Assembly: GCF_900111925.1 (NCBI RefSeq)
Contig: NZ_FOKA01000021.1
Location: 1 to 61,999, forward strand
DNA length: 61,999 nucleotides
Direction: 5' to 3'
From: Cellulomonas marina
GTDB lineage: Bacteria > Actinomycetota > Actinomycetes > Actinomycetales > Cellulomonadaceae
This document shows positions 43,601 through 52,390 of this stretch, piece after piece (the stretch's first letter is position 1; the number at the start of each line of letters is the position of its first letter). Under the pieces are notes generated by a model, which was not told the origin of the DNA, did no database searches, and was given only the letters and a program-made list of their open reading frames with translations. The translations under genes and the position numbers were made by a program.

Positions 43601-44550
43601 CCCGGACCCTCCGCATCCTGCTCGTCGCGCTCCTGCTCGTGCTGCCCTCGGCGTTCCAGCCGGCCGCGGCCGAGCCCATCCAGTGCCCGCCCGGCACCAC
43701 ACCTGTCCGGGGGCAGTGCACGATTACGGTCACGGACCCGGAGGAGCCGGGCGGCCCGGGTGGCCCCGGAAACGGCGGCGGCGGTGCCAGCGGCCCGACG
43801 ACGTGCTCATTCGGTGGGCGAGAGGTTCCCTGCTCCCTCGAGGGCTACTACTGGGTCGCCGGCAAGGGCTGCTACGCGCGGACCGCAGATCCTCAGCCGC
43901 CTGCTGGTGCTCCGGTGTGGGGCGGTCGTACGGACGGCGTCATCCTGGTGTGCGTCCAGCCGTCGTGCCTCGGTCAGGATGCTGGCGAGTGCTACTCGGA
44001 GACGTACTGGGCAGCCTCGGCACCGGGCGCCGGTCCATCACCACGTGAGCTCGCGGACCAGGCTGTCGCGGCGATGGACTTCCGCGCGCCGGAGATCGGG
44101 ATCACGGGCAAGGGCGACGATCCGGACTCGATGCAGATCATTGGTCTTCCGACATGGCTGTGGGTCGCAGATCCGGATGAGCACACGGTCGGGCCGATCA
44201 CGCGCAGCGCCAGCGCCGGCGGGCTGACGGTTACCGCGACCGGCACGCTCGACCGGATCGTCTGGAACATGGGCGACGGTCGCTCGGTGACGTGCACGGG
44301 TCCGTCGGCCAAGGGCACTGCGTACGAGGCGCGCTACCAGGACCAGCCCTCACCGACGTGCGGGCACCGGTACGCCCGGACCTCGGCTGGGCGGCCGGGG
44401 GAGGCGTACACGGTGACCGCGACGTCGTACTGGACCGTCGCGTGGGCCGGCGGCGGTCAGTCCGGGACGATCCCGCTGACCTTCACGCGCACGACGCAGC
44501 TGCGGGTGGGCGAGCTCCAGGTGATCGTCACGGACGGGGCCGGTCGATGA
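43594..44550 (+). CDS. Secreted PKD-type protein of Tad locus
   Basis: 318 residues with signal peptide (ILLVALLLVLPSAFQPAAAE), a glycine-rich linker, a cysteine-containing domain (TCSFGGREVPCSLEGYYW), and a C-terminal PKD-like region (GDGRSVTCTG ... CGHRYARTSAGRPGEAYTVT). Similar secreted proteins end many actinobacterial Tad loci; probably surface-exposed. Overlaps the lipoprotein gene. Confidence 0.75.
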   Translation: MLTRTLRILLVALLLVLPSAFQPAAAEPIQCPPGTTPVRGQCTITVTDPEEPGGPGGPGNGGGGASGPTTCSFGGREVPCSLEGYYWVAGKGCYARTADPQPPAGAPVWGGRTDGVILVCVQPSCLGQDAGECYSETYWAASAPGAGPSPRELADQAVAAMDFRAPEIGITGKGDDPDSMQIIGLPTWLWVADPDEHTVGPITRSASAGGLTVTATGTLDRIVWNMGDGRSVTCTGPSAKGTAYEARYQDQPSPTCGHRYARTSAGRPGEAYTVTATSYWTVAWAGGGQSGTIPLTFTRTTQLRVGELQVIVTDGAGR

Positions 44551-44581
44551 CGCCGGCCGGTCACCGCTCGTGGAGTCGCGG

Positions 44582-45715
44582 GTGAGCGAGTCCGCGCTTG
44601 AGCGCGAGCTGCGGGCCGCGGCCGAGCTCGCGGAGGCCGCGGCCCGCGTCGAGCGCGACGGTGAGGACGAGCGCGACGTCGTGGACGGGTACGGCGAGCT
44701 GCTCGCCGAGCTCAAGGCGCGCGTGCGCGCGACGCAGTTCCGCGCGGCGCGCGCGGCGAACACCGAGGTGCTGCGGCTGTACTGGTCGATCGGCCGCGAC
44801 ATCCTCGTACGGCAGCAGGCTGCTGGGTGGGGTAGCAAGGTCGTCGACCGGCTCGCGGGCGACCTCAAGCGCGAGTTCCCTGATCAGCGCGGCTGGTCCC
44901 GACGGAACCTGCTCTACATGCGCAAGGCGGCCGAGGTCTGGCCGACCGAGGCGGAGTTTGTGCAGCACGCTGCTGCACAACTGCCGTGGACCCACGTGCA
45001 CGTGCTCCTGGACCGGCTCGGTACCCGTGAAGAGCGCGACTGGTACGCCGCGGCCGCGGCCGAGCACGGCTGGACGCGCGGGGTGCTCGAGCTGCAGATC
45101 CGCTCCGGGCTGCGCACCGCGCTGGGCGCCGCACCGACGAACTTCACCGCCGCGCTCGACTCGGCCGACTCCGAGCTCGCCCAGCAGCTGGTCAAGGACC
45201 CCTACGTCTTCGAGCACCTGGCCCTGGTCAAGACCCTGGCCGAGCGCGACGTCGAGCAGGCGCTGATGGACCGCCTGCAGGCGACGATGCTCGAGCTCGG
45301 CAGCGGGATGGCGTTCGTCGGCCGCCAGGTGCGCCTCACGGTGCCCGACGACCGCACCGACGCCGTCTCGGAGTTCTACCTCGACCTGCTCTTCTTCCAC
45401 GTCGAGCAGCTGCGGTATGTCGTCGTCGAGCTGAAGGTGGGCGACTTCGAGCCGGCCCACCTCGGCCAGCTGGGGTTCTACGTGGCCGTCGTCGACGACC
45501 AGTACCGCCGGCCCGAGAAGCACGCATCGACCGTCGGGATCCTGCTGTGCACCGGGAAGGCCGGGCCGGTGGTGCGGTACTCGCTGGCGTCGACGGCCGC
45601 GCCGGTCGCCGTCGCGGACTACCAGGGGCTGCCGGCCGACGCTCGTGCCGCGCTGCCGAGCGCTGAGCAGCTGCGCGAGGCGCTCGACCTCGACGACCTG
45701 GACCCCGAGCCGTGA
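44582..45715 (+). CDS. DUF1016 (YhcG-type) PD-(D/E)xK nuclease
   Basis: 377 residues. The N-terminal DUF1016 region (NTEVLRLYWSIGRDILVRQ, GWSRRNLLYMRKAAE) and C-terminal nuclease core (DLLFFHVEQLRYVVVELK with catalytic E-x-K) are both intact, with LGQLGFYVAVVDD. Family members act in DNA recombination/repair or defence. GTG 44582 is preferred (GGAG 7 nt upstream) over GTG 44570. It starts the defence island directly after the Tad locus. Confidence 0.88.
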   Translation: MSESALERELRAAAELAEAAARVERDGEDERDVVDGYGELLAELKARVRATQFRAARAANTEVLRLYWSIGRDILVRQQAAGWGSKVVDRLAGDLKREFPDQRGWSRRNLLYMRKAAEVWPTEAEFVQHAAAQLPWTHVHVLLDRLGTREERDWYAAAAAEHGWTRGVLELQIRSGLRTALGAAPTNFTAALDSADSELAQQLVKDPYVFEHLALVKTLAERDVEQALMDRLQATMLELGSGMAFVGRQVRLTVPDDRTDAVSEFYLDLLFFHVEQLRYVVVELKVGDFEPAHLGQLGFYVAVVDDQYRRPEKHASTVGILLCTGKAGPVVRYSLASTAAPVAVADYQGLPADARAALPSAEQLREALDLDDLDPEP

Positions 45716-46020
45716 CGGGGTTCGACCCGGACGAGTGGCAGGACACCGTCCGGGAGCCCCAGCCGCACGACAACGTGCCGGTGGCGGTGACGTACCTCCA
45801 GGCGCTCAAGTGCTCGGCGCTGGTGGACGCCTACGTGCAGGGCCACCTCGGCTACGAGGACGACGTGCGGATGGTGGCGCTGTTCTGGCGCGCGGTCGCG
45901 GCGCGCACGGTGCACGGCCCGCACATGGTGATGCGCCCGAGCGTGGAGGACGCGTGGGCGCAGATCGACGCGGCGCCCTGGCCGCTGTCCGGGCCACCTC
46001 GGCCACAGCCAGACGCGTAG
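45712..46020 (+). CDS. Small hypothetical protein
   Basis: 102 residues, GTG start overlapping the DUF1016 gene by 4 bases. Acidic, tryptophan-containing (DPDEWQDTVREPQ, EDDVRMVALFWRAVAAR). Probably co-expressed with the nuclease; function not recognised. Confidence 0.6.
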   Translation: MTGFDPDEWQDTVREPQPHDNVPVAVTYLQALKCSALVDAYVQGHLGYEDDVRMVALFWRAVAARTVHGPHMVMRPSVEDAWAQIDAAPWPLSGPPRPQPDA

Positions 46021-46084
46021 CGCCGGCGGCCGGTGTCGGTGCCGGTCGCTACCGTCACGCCACGATCGCCAGAGGGGGTGCACG

Positions 46085-47674
46085 GTGGGGGAGCAGACCA
46101 CGACACGAGTCGTGCGCCTGTGCCTGGACACGCGCGCCCTCTCCGAAGAGCAGGCGGTGCTGCTCGCCCGGCATGCCGGTACGGCTCGTGCGGTGTGGAA
46201 CTGGGCCCTGGCGGCCGTGAACGCCCACGAGGACGCCGTGCGCGCGCACGTCCAGAATCAGGCAGCCGGCGCGGCCGCGTCGTCCACCGCGTTGATGGAC
46301 GACTCTGCGTGGCGTCGCCGCGCGTACGCCGCGGCACGGGCCGAGCTCGGCCGCACCCCGCGCGCGATCGCCCTCGGCCGGGCGTTCACCGCCGAGACCC
46401 GCGATCCCGAGTCACGGTTCGCGTGGTGGCAGACCGAGCGGCACGGCGTCAACCGGTTCGCCGTCTCCTCCGCGCTCCGCGCGCTCGATGCCTCGGTCGA
46501 CCGCTACCACCAGCGGCTCACCGCGCCGGCGCGGCGGACCCGGCGTGACGGTCGGCCGGCGGGGTGGCCTCGGTTCAAGCGCAAGGGCCGCGACCGCGAC
46601 GCGTTCTCGCTCTACAACCTCGTCATCGCCGACCAGGATCCCTGGCGCGTGATCGACGGCGCCCACCGGATCAAGGTTCCCTCGCTCGGGTCGCTGCGCG
46701 TGCACGAGAACACCCGCCAGCTGCGCCGGCTCATCCACCGCGGGGGCCGGCCCACAGCGGCGCACTTCTCCCGTCACGGTGATCGCTGGTACGTCTCGAT
46801 CAACGTCGCTATCGCCACCACTTCCCTGCCCGCCCCGGTCACAACCCGAGCCCAGCGCACCGCCGGCGTCGTCGGCGTCGACCTCGGCGTCAAGCACCTC
46901 GCCGTGCTATCCGACGGCACTGTTCACGACAACCCCCGTGCCGCGGCCGCTGCGGAACGGCGCCTCACACGCGCGCAGAGGGCCGCTGCGCGCCGCGCGG
47001 GCCCTCGCCGCGGTGTTGGCCCGTCCGAGGGCTGGAAAGAGGCTCAGAGGGCCGTCGCGCGGCTGCGGCACCGCACCGCGCTCCGCCGCCAGGGCGTCGT
47101 GCACGAGCTCACCAAGGCACTCGCCACCGGGTGGGCTGTCGTGGCCATTGAGGACCTCAACGTCCGCGGGATGACCGCGGCACCGCTGGCCGTACCCGAC
47201 CCCGACCGGCCCGGGTCGTTCCTGTCGAACGGCTCAGCCGCGAAGTCCGGACTCAACCGGGCCATCCTCGACGTCGGGTTCGGCGAGCTACGCCGGCAGC
47301 TGACCTACAAGGCCGAGCGGTACGGGTCCGTCGTGGTCGCGGTCGCCCGGTTCGCGCCGACCTCCAAGACATGCTCGGGCTGTGGAGCAGTGAGAGCCAA
47401 GCTGCTCCTGTCCGAGCGCACCTACCGATGCGACGAGTGCGGCCTGGTCATCGACCGGGACCTCAACGCCGCACGGAACATCCGCGACCTCGCTTCGGCG
47501 ATAGTCGCGACGTCGCCTGCGGACGCGGGAGACGCGAAACGGCCGGACGAGCGCCGACGACCCCGTGCGACGGGGGAGCAGGCTGGTCCGGCAAGACCCC
47601 GCACCGCGGGGCCACCGGAGCGGGTAACCGACTCCCCATCCCCCCAGCGCACTGCACCGTCGCTGGTCGCGTAG
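46085..47674 (+). CDS. TnpB/Cas12-like RNA-guided nuclease
   Basis: 529 residues, GTG start after GAGGGGG. Intact RuvC-type core: D266 in GVDLGVKHLAVL, E356 in VAIEDLNVRG and D459 in VIDRDLNAARN, with a zinc finger CSGCG...CDECG between the last two. An N-terminal OrfB region (WNWALAAVNAH, PRFKRKGRDRDAF) is present. The last 65 residues are low complexity and overlap structured RNA-like DNA, as the guide RNA of TnpB does. No TnpA is nearby. Either a domesticated TnpB or a compact type V-U Cas12, given the array that follows. Confidence 0.85.
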   Translation: MGEQTTTRVVRLCLDTRALSEEQAVLLARHAGTARAVWNWALAAVNAHEDAVRAHVQNQAAGAAASSTALMDDSAWRRRAYAAARAELGRTPRAIALGRAFTAETRDPESRFAWWQTERHGVNRFAVSSALRALDASVDRYHQRLTAPARRTRRDGRPAGWPRFKRKGRDRDAFSLYNLVIADQDPWRVIDGAHRIKVPSLGSLRVHENTRQLRRLIHRGGRPTAAHFSRHGDRWYVSINVAIATTSLPAPVTTRAQRTAGVVGVDLGVKHLAVLSDGTVHDNPRAAAAAERRLTRAQRAAARRAGPRRGVGPSEGWKEAQRAVARLRHRTALRRQGVVHELTKALATGWAVVAIEDLNVRGMTAAPLAVPDPDRPGSFLSNGSAAKSGLNRAILDVGFGELRRQLTYKAERYGSVVVAVARFAPTSKTCSGCGAVRAKLLLSERTYRCDECGLVIDRDLNAARNIRDLASAIVATSPADAGDAKRPDERRRPRATGEQAGPARPRTAGPPERVTDSPSPQRTAPSLVA

Positions 47675-47677
47675 CTC
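47561..47677 (+). ncRNA. Candidate guide/scaffold RNA region
   Basis: Two hairpins, CCCCG-TGCGA-CGGGG (47561-47575) and CCCCGC-ACC-GCGGGG (47597-47611), lie inside the low-complexity 3' end of the nuclease gene and resemble the stems of the adjacent array repeats. TnpB and Cas12n-type systems encode their guide or scaffold RNA here. Inference only. Confidence 0.35.
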
Positions 47678-47832
47678 GCGACCCGCACGCACGCACAGGG
47701 ATGGTCCGACCTCGGTCCACCGCTCGCCGTCACCGAGCTGCCGCGACCCGCACGCGCGGGGATGGTCCCAGCAGCTGGAGCAGCATCTCGCCCAGATGCA
47801 CCTGCCGCGTCCCCCACGCGCGGGGATGGTCG
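47678..47832 (+). CRISPR. Short degenerate CRISPR-like array
   Basis: Three repeats sharing GCG(A/T)CCC..CACGC..GGGATGGTC: 47678-47707 (4-base insertion), 47743-47768 and 47807-47832. Periods are 61 and 64 bases, giving unrelated spacers of about 35-38 nt. The stem CCCGC/GCGGG and the GGGATGGTCC end resemble actinobacterial type I-E repeats. No cas1-cas2 or Cascade genes are in the window; the only candidate effector is the adjoining TnpB-like gene. Confidence 0.6.
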
Positions 47833-47912
47833 GGAGGAACGCCACCCCGTCGCCGGGGGACGCCGCACCGGCACCGCGCGTGTGCCGAACACACCTCGAG
47901 AGCCGTGGCACA

Positions 47913-48851
47913 GTGCGGGAGGTGAGGCTGTGGGATGAGGAGGAGCGGCGCCGCGCGAACTACGTCGACGACCTGGTTCGGCATGCCGACGTCCTGAAGG
48001 AGCTGGGCTCGCTGCAGCGGCGGGCGCAGACGGTGCGCTGGTGGCAGCTCGCGGAGCAGCTCGACCTGCGCCGAGCGCTGCGACGAACTGAGGACGACCT
48101 CGCGAGGGTCTCGGCACAGATTGATGACCCAGAGCTGCGGCGCACCATCGTGGCTGCGTTGATCGGGCGCGCGGTGTCCCAGGCGCGTCAGCACTCGCAC
48201 CGCAACACGTTCCACCCGGAGGTCCTCGACGAGCTCGACCGAGTCGTCGCGGCGGCGCGCTCGAGCCTGGAGCGGACCACACCGGCTGCTGCTGGTGGGT
48301 TCCAGGGGATGACGACACACCGCAAGGACGTCTTCGTCACGCAGTTACCCGCGCTTGCCGAGTTGCTCGACGAGGCTGCGATCCGCGCTTACAGCGTCGA
48401 CACCGTCGAGGCACTCGCCCGGATCGCGTCGGACGAGGAGATGCTCACCTGGGTGGGTGACGACCAGTGCGTCGTACAGCATCGGGCGAGCGGGCTGCGC
48501 CAGCACTTCTGGGCCGATCGCGTGCCCGTGCCCGGCCGCATCGGCGTCTTCGGTGCCACGAACGCGCGAACGTACAAGGTCGCCTCGCTGGTGGATGAGC
48601 CGGACCCGGGACCGTGGGAGTGCTTCGTCGGGCTCGGGATCGGCACGCGGCTGTACCGGGCGGGCGCAGAGCTCATGCCAGGGGTGCGGTGGTGGTCATC
48701 GGTGGCGAAGGCGCCGGCTGTGGCCGTCCGGCGACGCCTGCATGCGGAGGACCCGTACATCTGGCACTGGTCGGAGTGCACCTGGTGCTACGAGCAGACG
48801 CCGGAGGGGTGGGCCGGGCTCCCACGCGAGGCCTTTGCGCAGCACCCATGA
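47913..48851 (+). CDS. Hypothetical protein
   Basis: 312 residues from GTG 47913 (GTG 47922 possible). The N-terminal 100 residues are a charged helix (DDLVRHADVLKELGSLQRRA, RRTEDDLARVSAQID); the middle contains RKDVFVTQLPALAELLDE, and the end is beta-rich with GPWECFVGLGIGTRLYRAG and a HWSECTWCYEQT cysteine pair. Not recognised. Followed by a strong terminator. Confidence 0.6.
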   Translation: MREVRLWDEEERRRANYVDDLVRHADVLKELGSLQRRAQTVRWWQLAEQLDLRRALRRTEDDLARVSAQIDDPELRRTIVAALIGRAVSQARQHSHRNTFHPEVLDELDRVVAAARSSLERTTPAAAGGFQGMTTHRKDVFVTQLPALAELLDEAAIRAYSVDTVEALARIASDEEMLTWVGDDQCVVQHRASGLRQHFWADRVPVPGRIGVFGATNARTYKVASLVDEPDPGPWECFVGLGIGTRLYRAGAELMPGVRWWSSVAKAPAVAVRRRLHAEDPYIWHWSECTWCYEQTPEGWAGLPREAFAQHP

Positions 48852-48881
48852 CCGATGGCTTGGCCACAGCCAAGAGGGGTG

Positions 48882-48933
48882 GCCCCGGTGTGGGCCCCCG
48901 ACTGCAGGGGGGCGCCGAGGCCCACACCGGGGC
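48882..48933. terminator. Perfect 15-bp terminator-like hairpin
   Basis: GCCCCGGTGTGGGCC (48882-48896) pairs exactly with GGCCCACACCGGGGC (48919-48933) around a 22-nt loop, just after the gene ending 48851. A smaller CTTGG/CCAAG hairpin precedes it (48859-48874). The rest of the gap to 49065 shows nothing clear. Confidence 0.65.
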
Positions 48934-49065
48934 GCGGGAACAGCATGACCCGAGGGGACAGCCGTTCTGTTGATTCCTCGGCGCGCCGGCGTCGTTGCTT
49001 GAGCGCGGGCCCGTCAGGGTCGAGCCCATCGCCGGGGTGACAGACCTCTACGGCACGATGACGTC

Positions 49066-50319
49066 GTGATCACCGAGTCGTTCTACCTGGGCCCCACACG
49101 ACGGCCCGTGCCGCTGACCTCCTGGGACGAAGTCGTCTCCGCTGCGCAGGCGGGGGTGCTCGACGAGACGCAGTGGGTCGAGCTCAAGCAGGACGTGCCC
49201 GCCTCGAGCAAGTCGGCCAACCTCGAGCTCGCGAAGGACCTCGCGTCGCTGTCCGTCGACGGCGGGCTGCTCGTGATCGGCGTCGCCGACGCCGACCGCA
49301 AGGCCGGCGACGTCGTCGGTGCCCGGTTGCAGGGTCTGGAGACCCGGATCGACCAGGTCGCGGGCGGGCAGATCACCCCGCCCCTGAGCGTGACGATCGT
49401 CCGGGTGGACCACCCGGACGACGACGAGCGTGGCGTCCTGCTGGTGGGGGTGCCTGCGTCACCGGACGCACCGCACATGGTCGACGGTGCGTACTGGGCC
49501 CGCGGTGCGACTGGCAAGCGGCGCCTGTCCGACCCGGAGGTCCGGCGGCTGATGACGGCCCGTCAGGCGCAGACGGCCGGGTTCGAGACCCGGCTGCGTG
49601 CGATGGCGGAGGACTTCGAGATTCCTGCACTCACCCGGCGGAAGGGCCACGTCTACCTCCTCGCCGAGCCTCTCGCTCCTGTTCACGCACAACCGGCCGC
49701 CGGTCACCACGAGACCTTGCTCCAGATGGTCACCTCGGCCGTGCGGTTCAGGCCCCAGTTCATCCCGACCATCGAGTCGCTGACGTACCAGCGAGCGGAC
49801 CCCGACGGCCTGGCCGCAACGTCCTTCCCGCCGACCGAGCAGTTGAAGCAGGACCTGTACGCGCTGCGGGGGCTCGTCGCCGACGACGGCCAGATCGCCA
49901 TGACGTCCAGCGGCGGGACGACCGACCCCTCGGACTTCAACGGTGAGCGGCCCTCGCAGCAGTTCGTCGACGCCGGGCACATCCTCGAGCTCACGCACTG
50001 CCTCGCCGAGATCACCGGTCATCTGTCGAGCGAGCGGTTCTCCTACGGCGGTCCGTGGCGGCTCGGGGTCCGGGTAGATCGGCTGTACGGCGTGCCGGCG
50101 ACCGCCGCCATGGACGACAGGATGGGGCGCCGCTTCGCCGGGTACCCGCGGGCGGAGTTCGTGCGCGTCGTCACCGCGACCACGGGTGAGCTCGTGAGCC
50201 AGACGCCCGACGTCGTGGGCCGGCTCCTGGAGCCGCTCCTGCGTGGGCTCGGCGTGACCTCGCAGTACCTGCCCTACACCGACCCGCGCAGCTTCGCCGG
50301 GGGCGCCAGCCGCCGCTGA
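49066..50319 (+). CDS. AlbA_2 (Schlafen-like) domain protein, second copy
   Basis: 417 residues, GTG start. The AlbA_2 core is intact: TQWVELKQDVPASSKSANLE, LAKDLASLSVDGGLLVIG, with the catalytic-type E-x-K (ELK), then VLLVGVPASPDAPHMVDG and YWARG. The C-terminal 200 residues share length and layout with the protein at 20306 (helix, then RLGVRVDRLYGVPA and VRVVTATTGEL). Probable defence role on RNA or DNA. Confidence 0.8.
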   Translation: MITESFYLGPTRRPVPLTSWDEVVSAAQAGVLDETQWVELKQDVPASSKSANLELAKDLASLSVDGGLLVIGVADADRKAGDVVGARLQGLETRIDQVAGGQITPPLSVTIVRVDHPDDDERGVLLVGVPASPDAPHMVDGAYWARGATGKRRLSDPEVRRLMTARQAQTAGFETRLRAMAEDFEIPALTRRKGHVYLLAEPLAPVHAQPAAGHHETLLQMVTSAVRFRPQFIPTIESLTYQRADPDGLAATSFPPTEQLKQDLYALRGLVADDGQIAMTSSGGTTDPSDFNGERPSQQFVDAGHILELTHCLAEITGHLSSERFSYGGPWRLGVRVDRLYGVPATAAMDDRMGRRFAGYPRAEFVRVVTATTGELVSQTPDVVGRLLEPLLRGLGVTSQYLPYTDPRSFAGGASRR

Positions 50320-50339
50320 GCCGCGGCACCTGCCTGGTG

Positions 50340-51254
50340 TCAGTTGAGCGAGCTCCAGCTCTGGTCGGCCGGGTTCCAGCGGTGACCTGTGGCCGCGCCG
50401 GTCAGGGCCGGCTCGAGGAACGCCGCGACGAGGCTGACCGCTGACGCGAGGTCGTGGAGCCCGTCGCAGTGGGGCGTCTTGGCGGCCAGCGGCGGGTAGG
50501 TGGTCGCCCAGGCCGGCGGGACGGTGAAGGTCTGGGTGGCCGGCAGCCGGCGGTGCAGGCGCTCGGCGACGATCGCGTTGTGTAGCTCCTCGCCGTCGAC
50601 GGTCTGGGTGCGGGCGAACACGACGAGGTCGACGAGGTCGCGGGGGCGACTGGAGCGGGCGCCGTCGGCGTAGACGGTCTCGGTGGCGGCGAGCTTGTCG
50701 GCGATGTGGTCGACGACGGGGTAGGCCCGCACCGTCGGTGCCTGCAGACCTGGCAGCTCCAGCGGCAGGCTCGAGCGCACGACCTCCGGCTCGGTGGTCA
50801 TCAGCGAGCCGGTGACCAGGTCGACCCCGAAGACCTCACAGCGACGCGTGCCGCAGTAGGCCTCGATCTGCACCCGGTAGCCCGCGACGTCGGGCTGCTG
50901 GCCGGCGCCGCCGACGGGACGCGCGGTGCCGACCACGAACCGGAAGTGGTCGGCGAGGTCGACGGCCACGGCCGCGCGCAGCGCCTCGAGCGCGTCGTCG
51001 ATGTTGCCGAGGCTGCGCAGGAGGTCGACGTCCTTGCTGTGCCGGGCATCGTTCACGCGCGCGAGCACGGCGGTGCCGCCCTTGAGCACCCAGGGGGAGC
51101 CGGGGTCGGCGAACACGCGGGCGAGGAAGCGGTCGTAGACGAACCGGCGGACGAGCTCGTTCGTCGGGCGCCCTGTCGCCTTGGACGCCGCGCGTGCGCG
51201 ATCGCTGATGGCGCGCCACATCGCGATGCCGTCGCGGTACCCGGTCACGTTCAC
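50340..51254 (-). CDS. abiEii: AbiEii/AbiGii-type nucleotidyltransferase toxin
   Basis: 304 residues. WVLKGGTAVLARVNDARHSK followed by DVDLL is the nucleotidyltransferase signature (GG...KDxDL) of AbiEii toxins of type IV toxin-antitoxin systems, which can modify tRNA and halt growth on phage attack. The second conserved stretch is DHIADKLAATETVYADG...RPRDLVDLVVF. It follows the antitoxin gene with a 4-base overlap, GTG start. Confidence 0.9.
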   Translation of the reverse strand: MNVTGYRDGIAMWRAISDRARAASKATGRPTNELVRRFVYDRFLARVFADPGSPWVLKGGTAVLARVNDARHSKDVDLLRSLGNIDDALEALRAAVAVDLADHFRFVVGTARPVGGAGQQPDVAGYRVQIEAYCGTRRCEVFGVDLVTGSLMTTEPEVVRSSLPLELPGLQAPTVRAYPVVDHIADKLAATETVYADGARSSRPRDLVDLVVFARTQTVDGEELHNAIVAERLHRRLPATQTFTVPPAWATTYPPLAAKTPHCDGLHDLASAVSLVAAFLEPALTGAATGHRWNPADQSWSSLN

Positions 51255-52390
51255 AGCCGATCCTCATCGTCGTCGTCGTGCTCGTCGTCGTGCTCTTCGT
51301 CGTGCTCGTCGACGTGCTCTTCGTCGTGCTCGTCGACGTCGTCGCTGGCAGCCGCAGCCGCGGCCGTGGTCTGAGCAGCGGTCTGCAGCGCGAGGAGGAG
51401 CTGCTGCAGGGCCGCCTGGTTCTCCGGGTCCTCGAACCAGGTCGCCATCCGCTCGCGGGTCTCCAGGCTCGGCAGCGCGGCCGCGATCCGGGCACGCGCG
51501 GCGTTGACGCTGGGCAGCACCGTGCGGGCGATGGTCTCGTTGACCGGCGCGACCATCGCGCGGGTCCGCTCGGCCATGTTGGCCAGGCCGGCGCGCAGCT
51601 CAGGGCTGATCGCCGCGGCGCTCACGAGCGTGGCGAGGTCCTCGACGAGCTTGACGCTCTCGGGGGACAGGGCGAGACGGTCGTTCAGGGAGCGGGCGAC
51701 CAGGTCGACGCCGGCGTCGGAACCGACCAGGCGGTCCCCGAGCTCACGTGGGGCCAAACCCCCGGCCTGCAGCAGCCGGGTCGTCAGCGCGGCGGCGTCG
51801 CGGGACTCGTGGCGTCGCGCGACCGGCTCGAGCGCCCGCACGAGCGCGCGACCGTCGGCCGATCCCTTGCGCACGGCGTCGGCCGCCACCTGGCCGACGT
51901 GCTCGAGGTCGTGGCCGGCGCTCAGCAGGTCGGCGACCGTACGCGCCGCCGTGGTGACGGGCAGACCCGCGACCACGGTGACGTCATCCGGCGCCAGGGC
52001 CGCGCGGTGCACTCGCACGCCGGGACGGGTGGACTGGTAGCGGGTCGGCAGGGTGAGCTCGTGCTCGTCGGCGAGCAGGTCGCCGAGGCCATGCAGCTGC
52101 GCGGCGGAGGCATGCGAGACGACGCCGGCGTCGATCGGGTCCGCCAGGCGATCGGCTACGGCACGTCGCGGCTGCAGCGCGACCCACGCCGTCCGCAGCC
52201 CGAGCAGCTCATCGCCCAGGACCGCCGGGGTGGCGTACACGCCGTGCGCGACCCGATCGAGGATGCCGGCGTCGACCAGGCGGGCCAGCTGCATGCGGGA
52301 GACCCCAACCTCCTGCGCCTGGGCGGCGGTCACCAGCCCCCACTGCCCAGCTGCGAGCTCGGTGAGCGTCGCGAGGTCAGAGGTGCGCAT
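51251..52390 (-). CDS. abiEi: AbiEi-type antitoxin/transcriptional regulator
   Basis: 379 residues. An N-terminal winged helix (GLVTAAQAQEVGVSRMQLAR, then LVDAGILDRVAHGVYATP) and the AbiEi C-terminal domain (VSHASAAQLHGLGD, GVRVHRAALAPDD, TTAARTVADLL) are clear. The C-terminus ends with an unusual aspartate/glutamate/histidine tail (DEHDEEHVDEHDEEHDDEHD). AbiEi represses the operon and blocks the toxin. Start ATG 52390. Confidence 0.9.
   Translation of the reverse strand: MRTSDLATLTELAAGQWGLVTAAQAQEVGVSRMQLARLVDAGILDRVAHGVYATPAVLGDELLGLRTAWVALQPRRAVADRLADPIDAGVVSHASAAQLHGLGDLLADEHELTLPTRYQSTRPGVRVHRAALAPDDVTVVAGLPVTTAARTVADLLSAGHDLEHVGQVAADAVRKGSADGRALVRALEPVARRHESRDAAALTTRLLQAGGLAPRELGDRLVGSDAGVDLVARSLNDRLALSPESVKLVEDLATLVSAAAISPELRAGLANMAERTRAMVAPVNETIARTVLPSVNAARARIAAALPSLETRERMATWFEDPENQAALQQLLLALQTAAQTTAAAAAASDDVDEHDEEHVDEHDEEHDDEHDDDDEDRL

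Noticed and set aside
46085..47674. Full IS605/IS607 insertion sequence around the TnpB-like gene
   Set aside because: No TnpA or serine transposase and no recognisable ends; only the nuclease gene can be supported.
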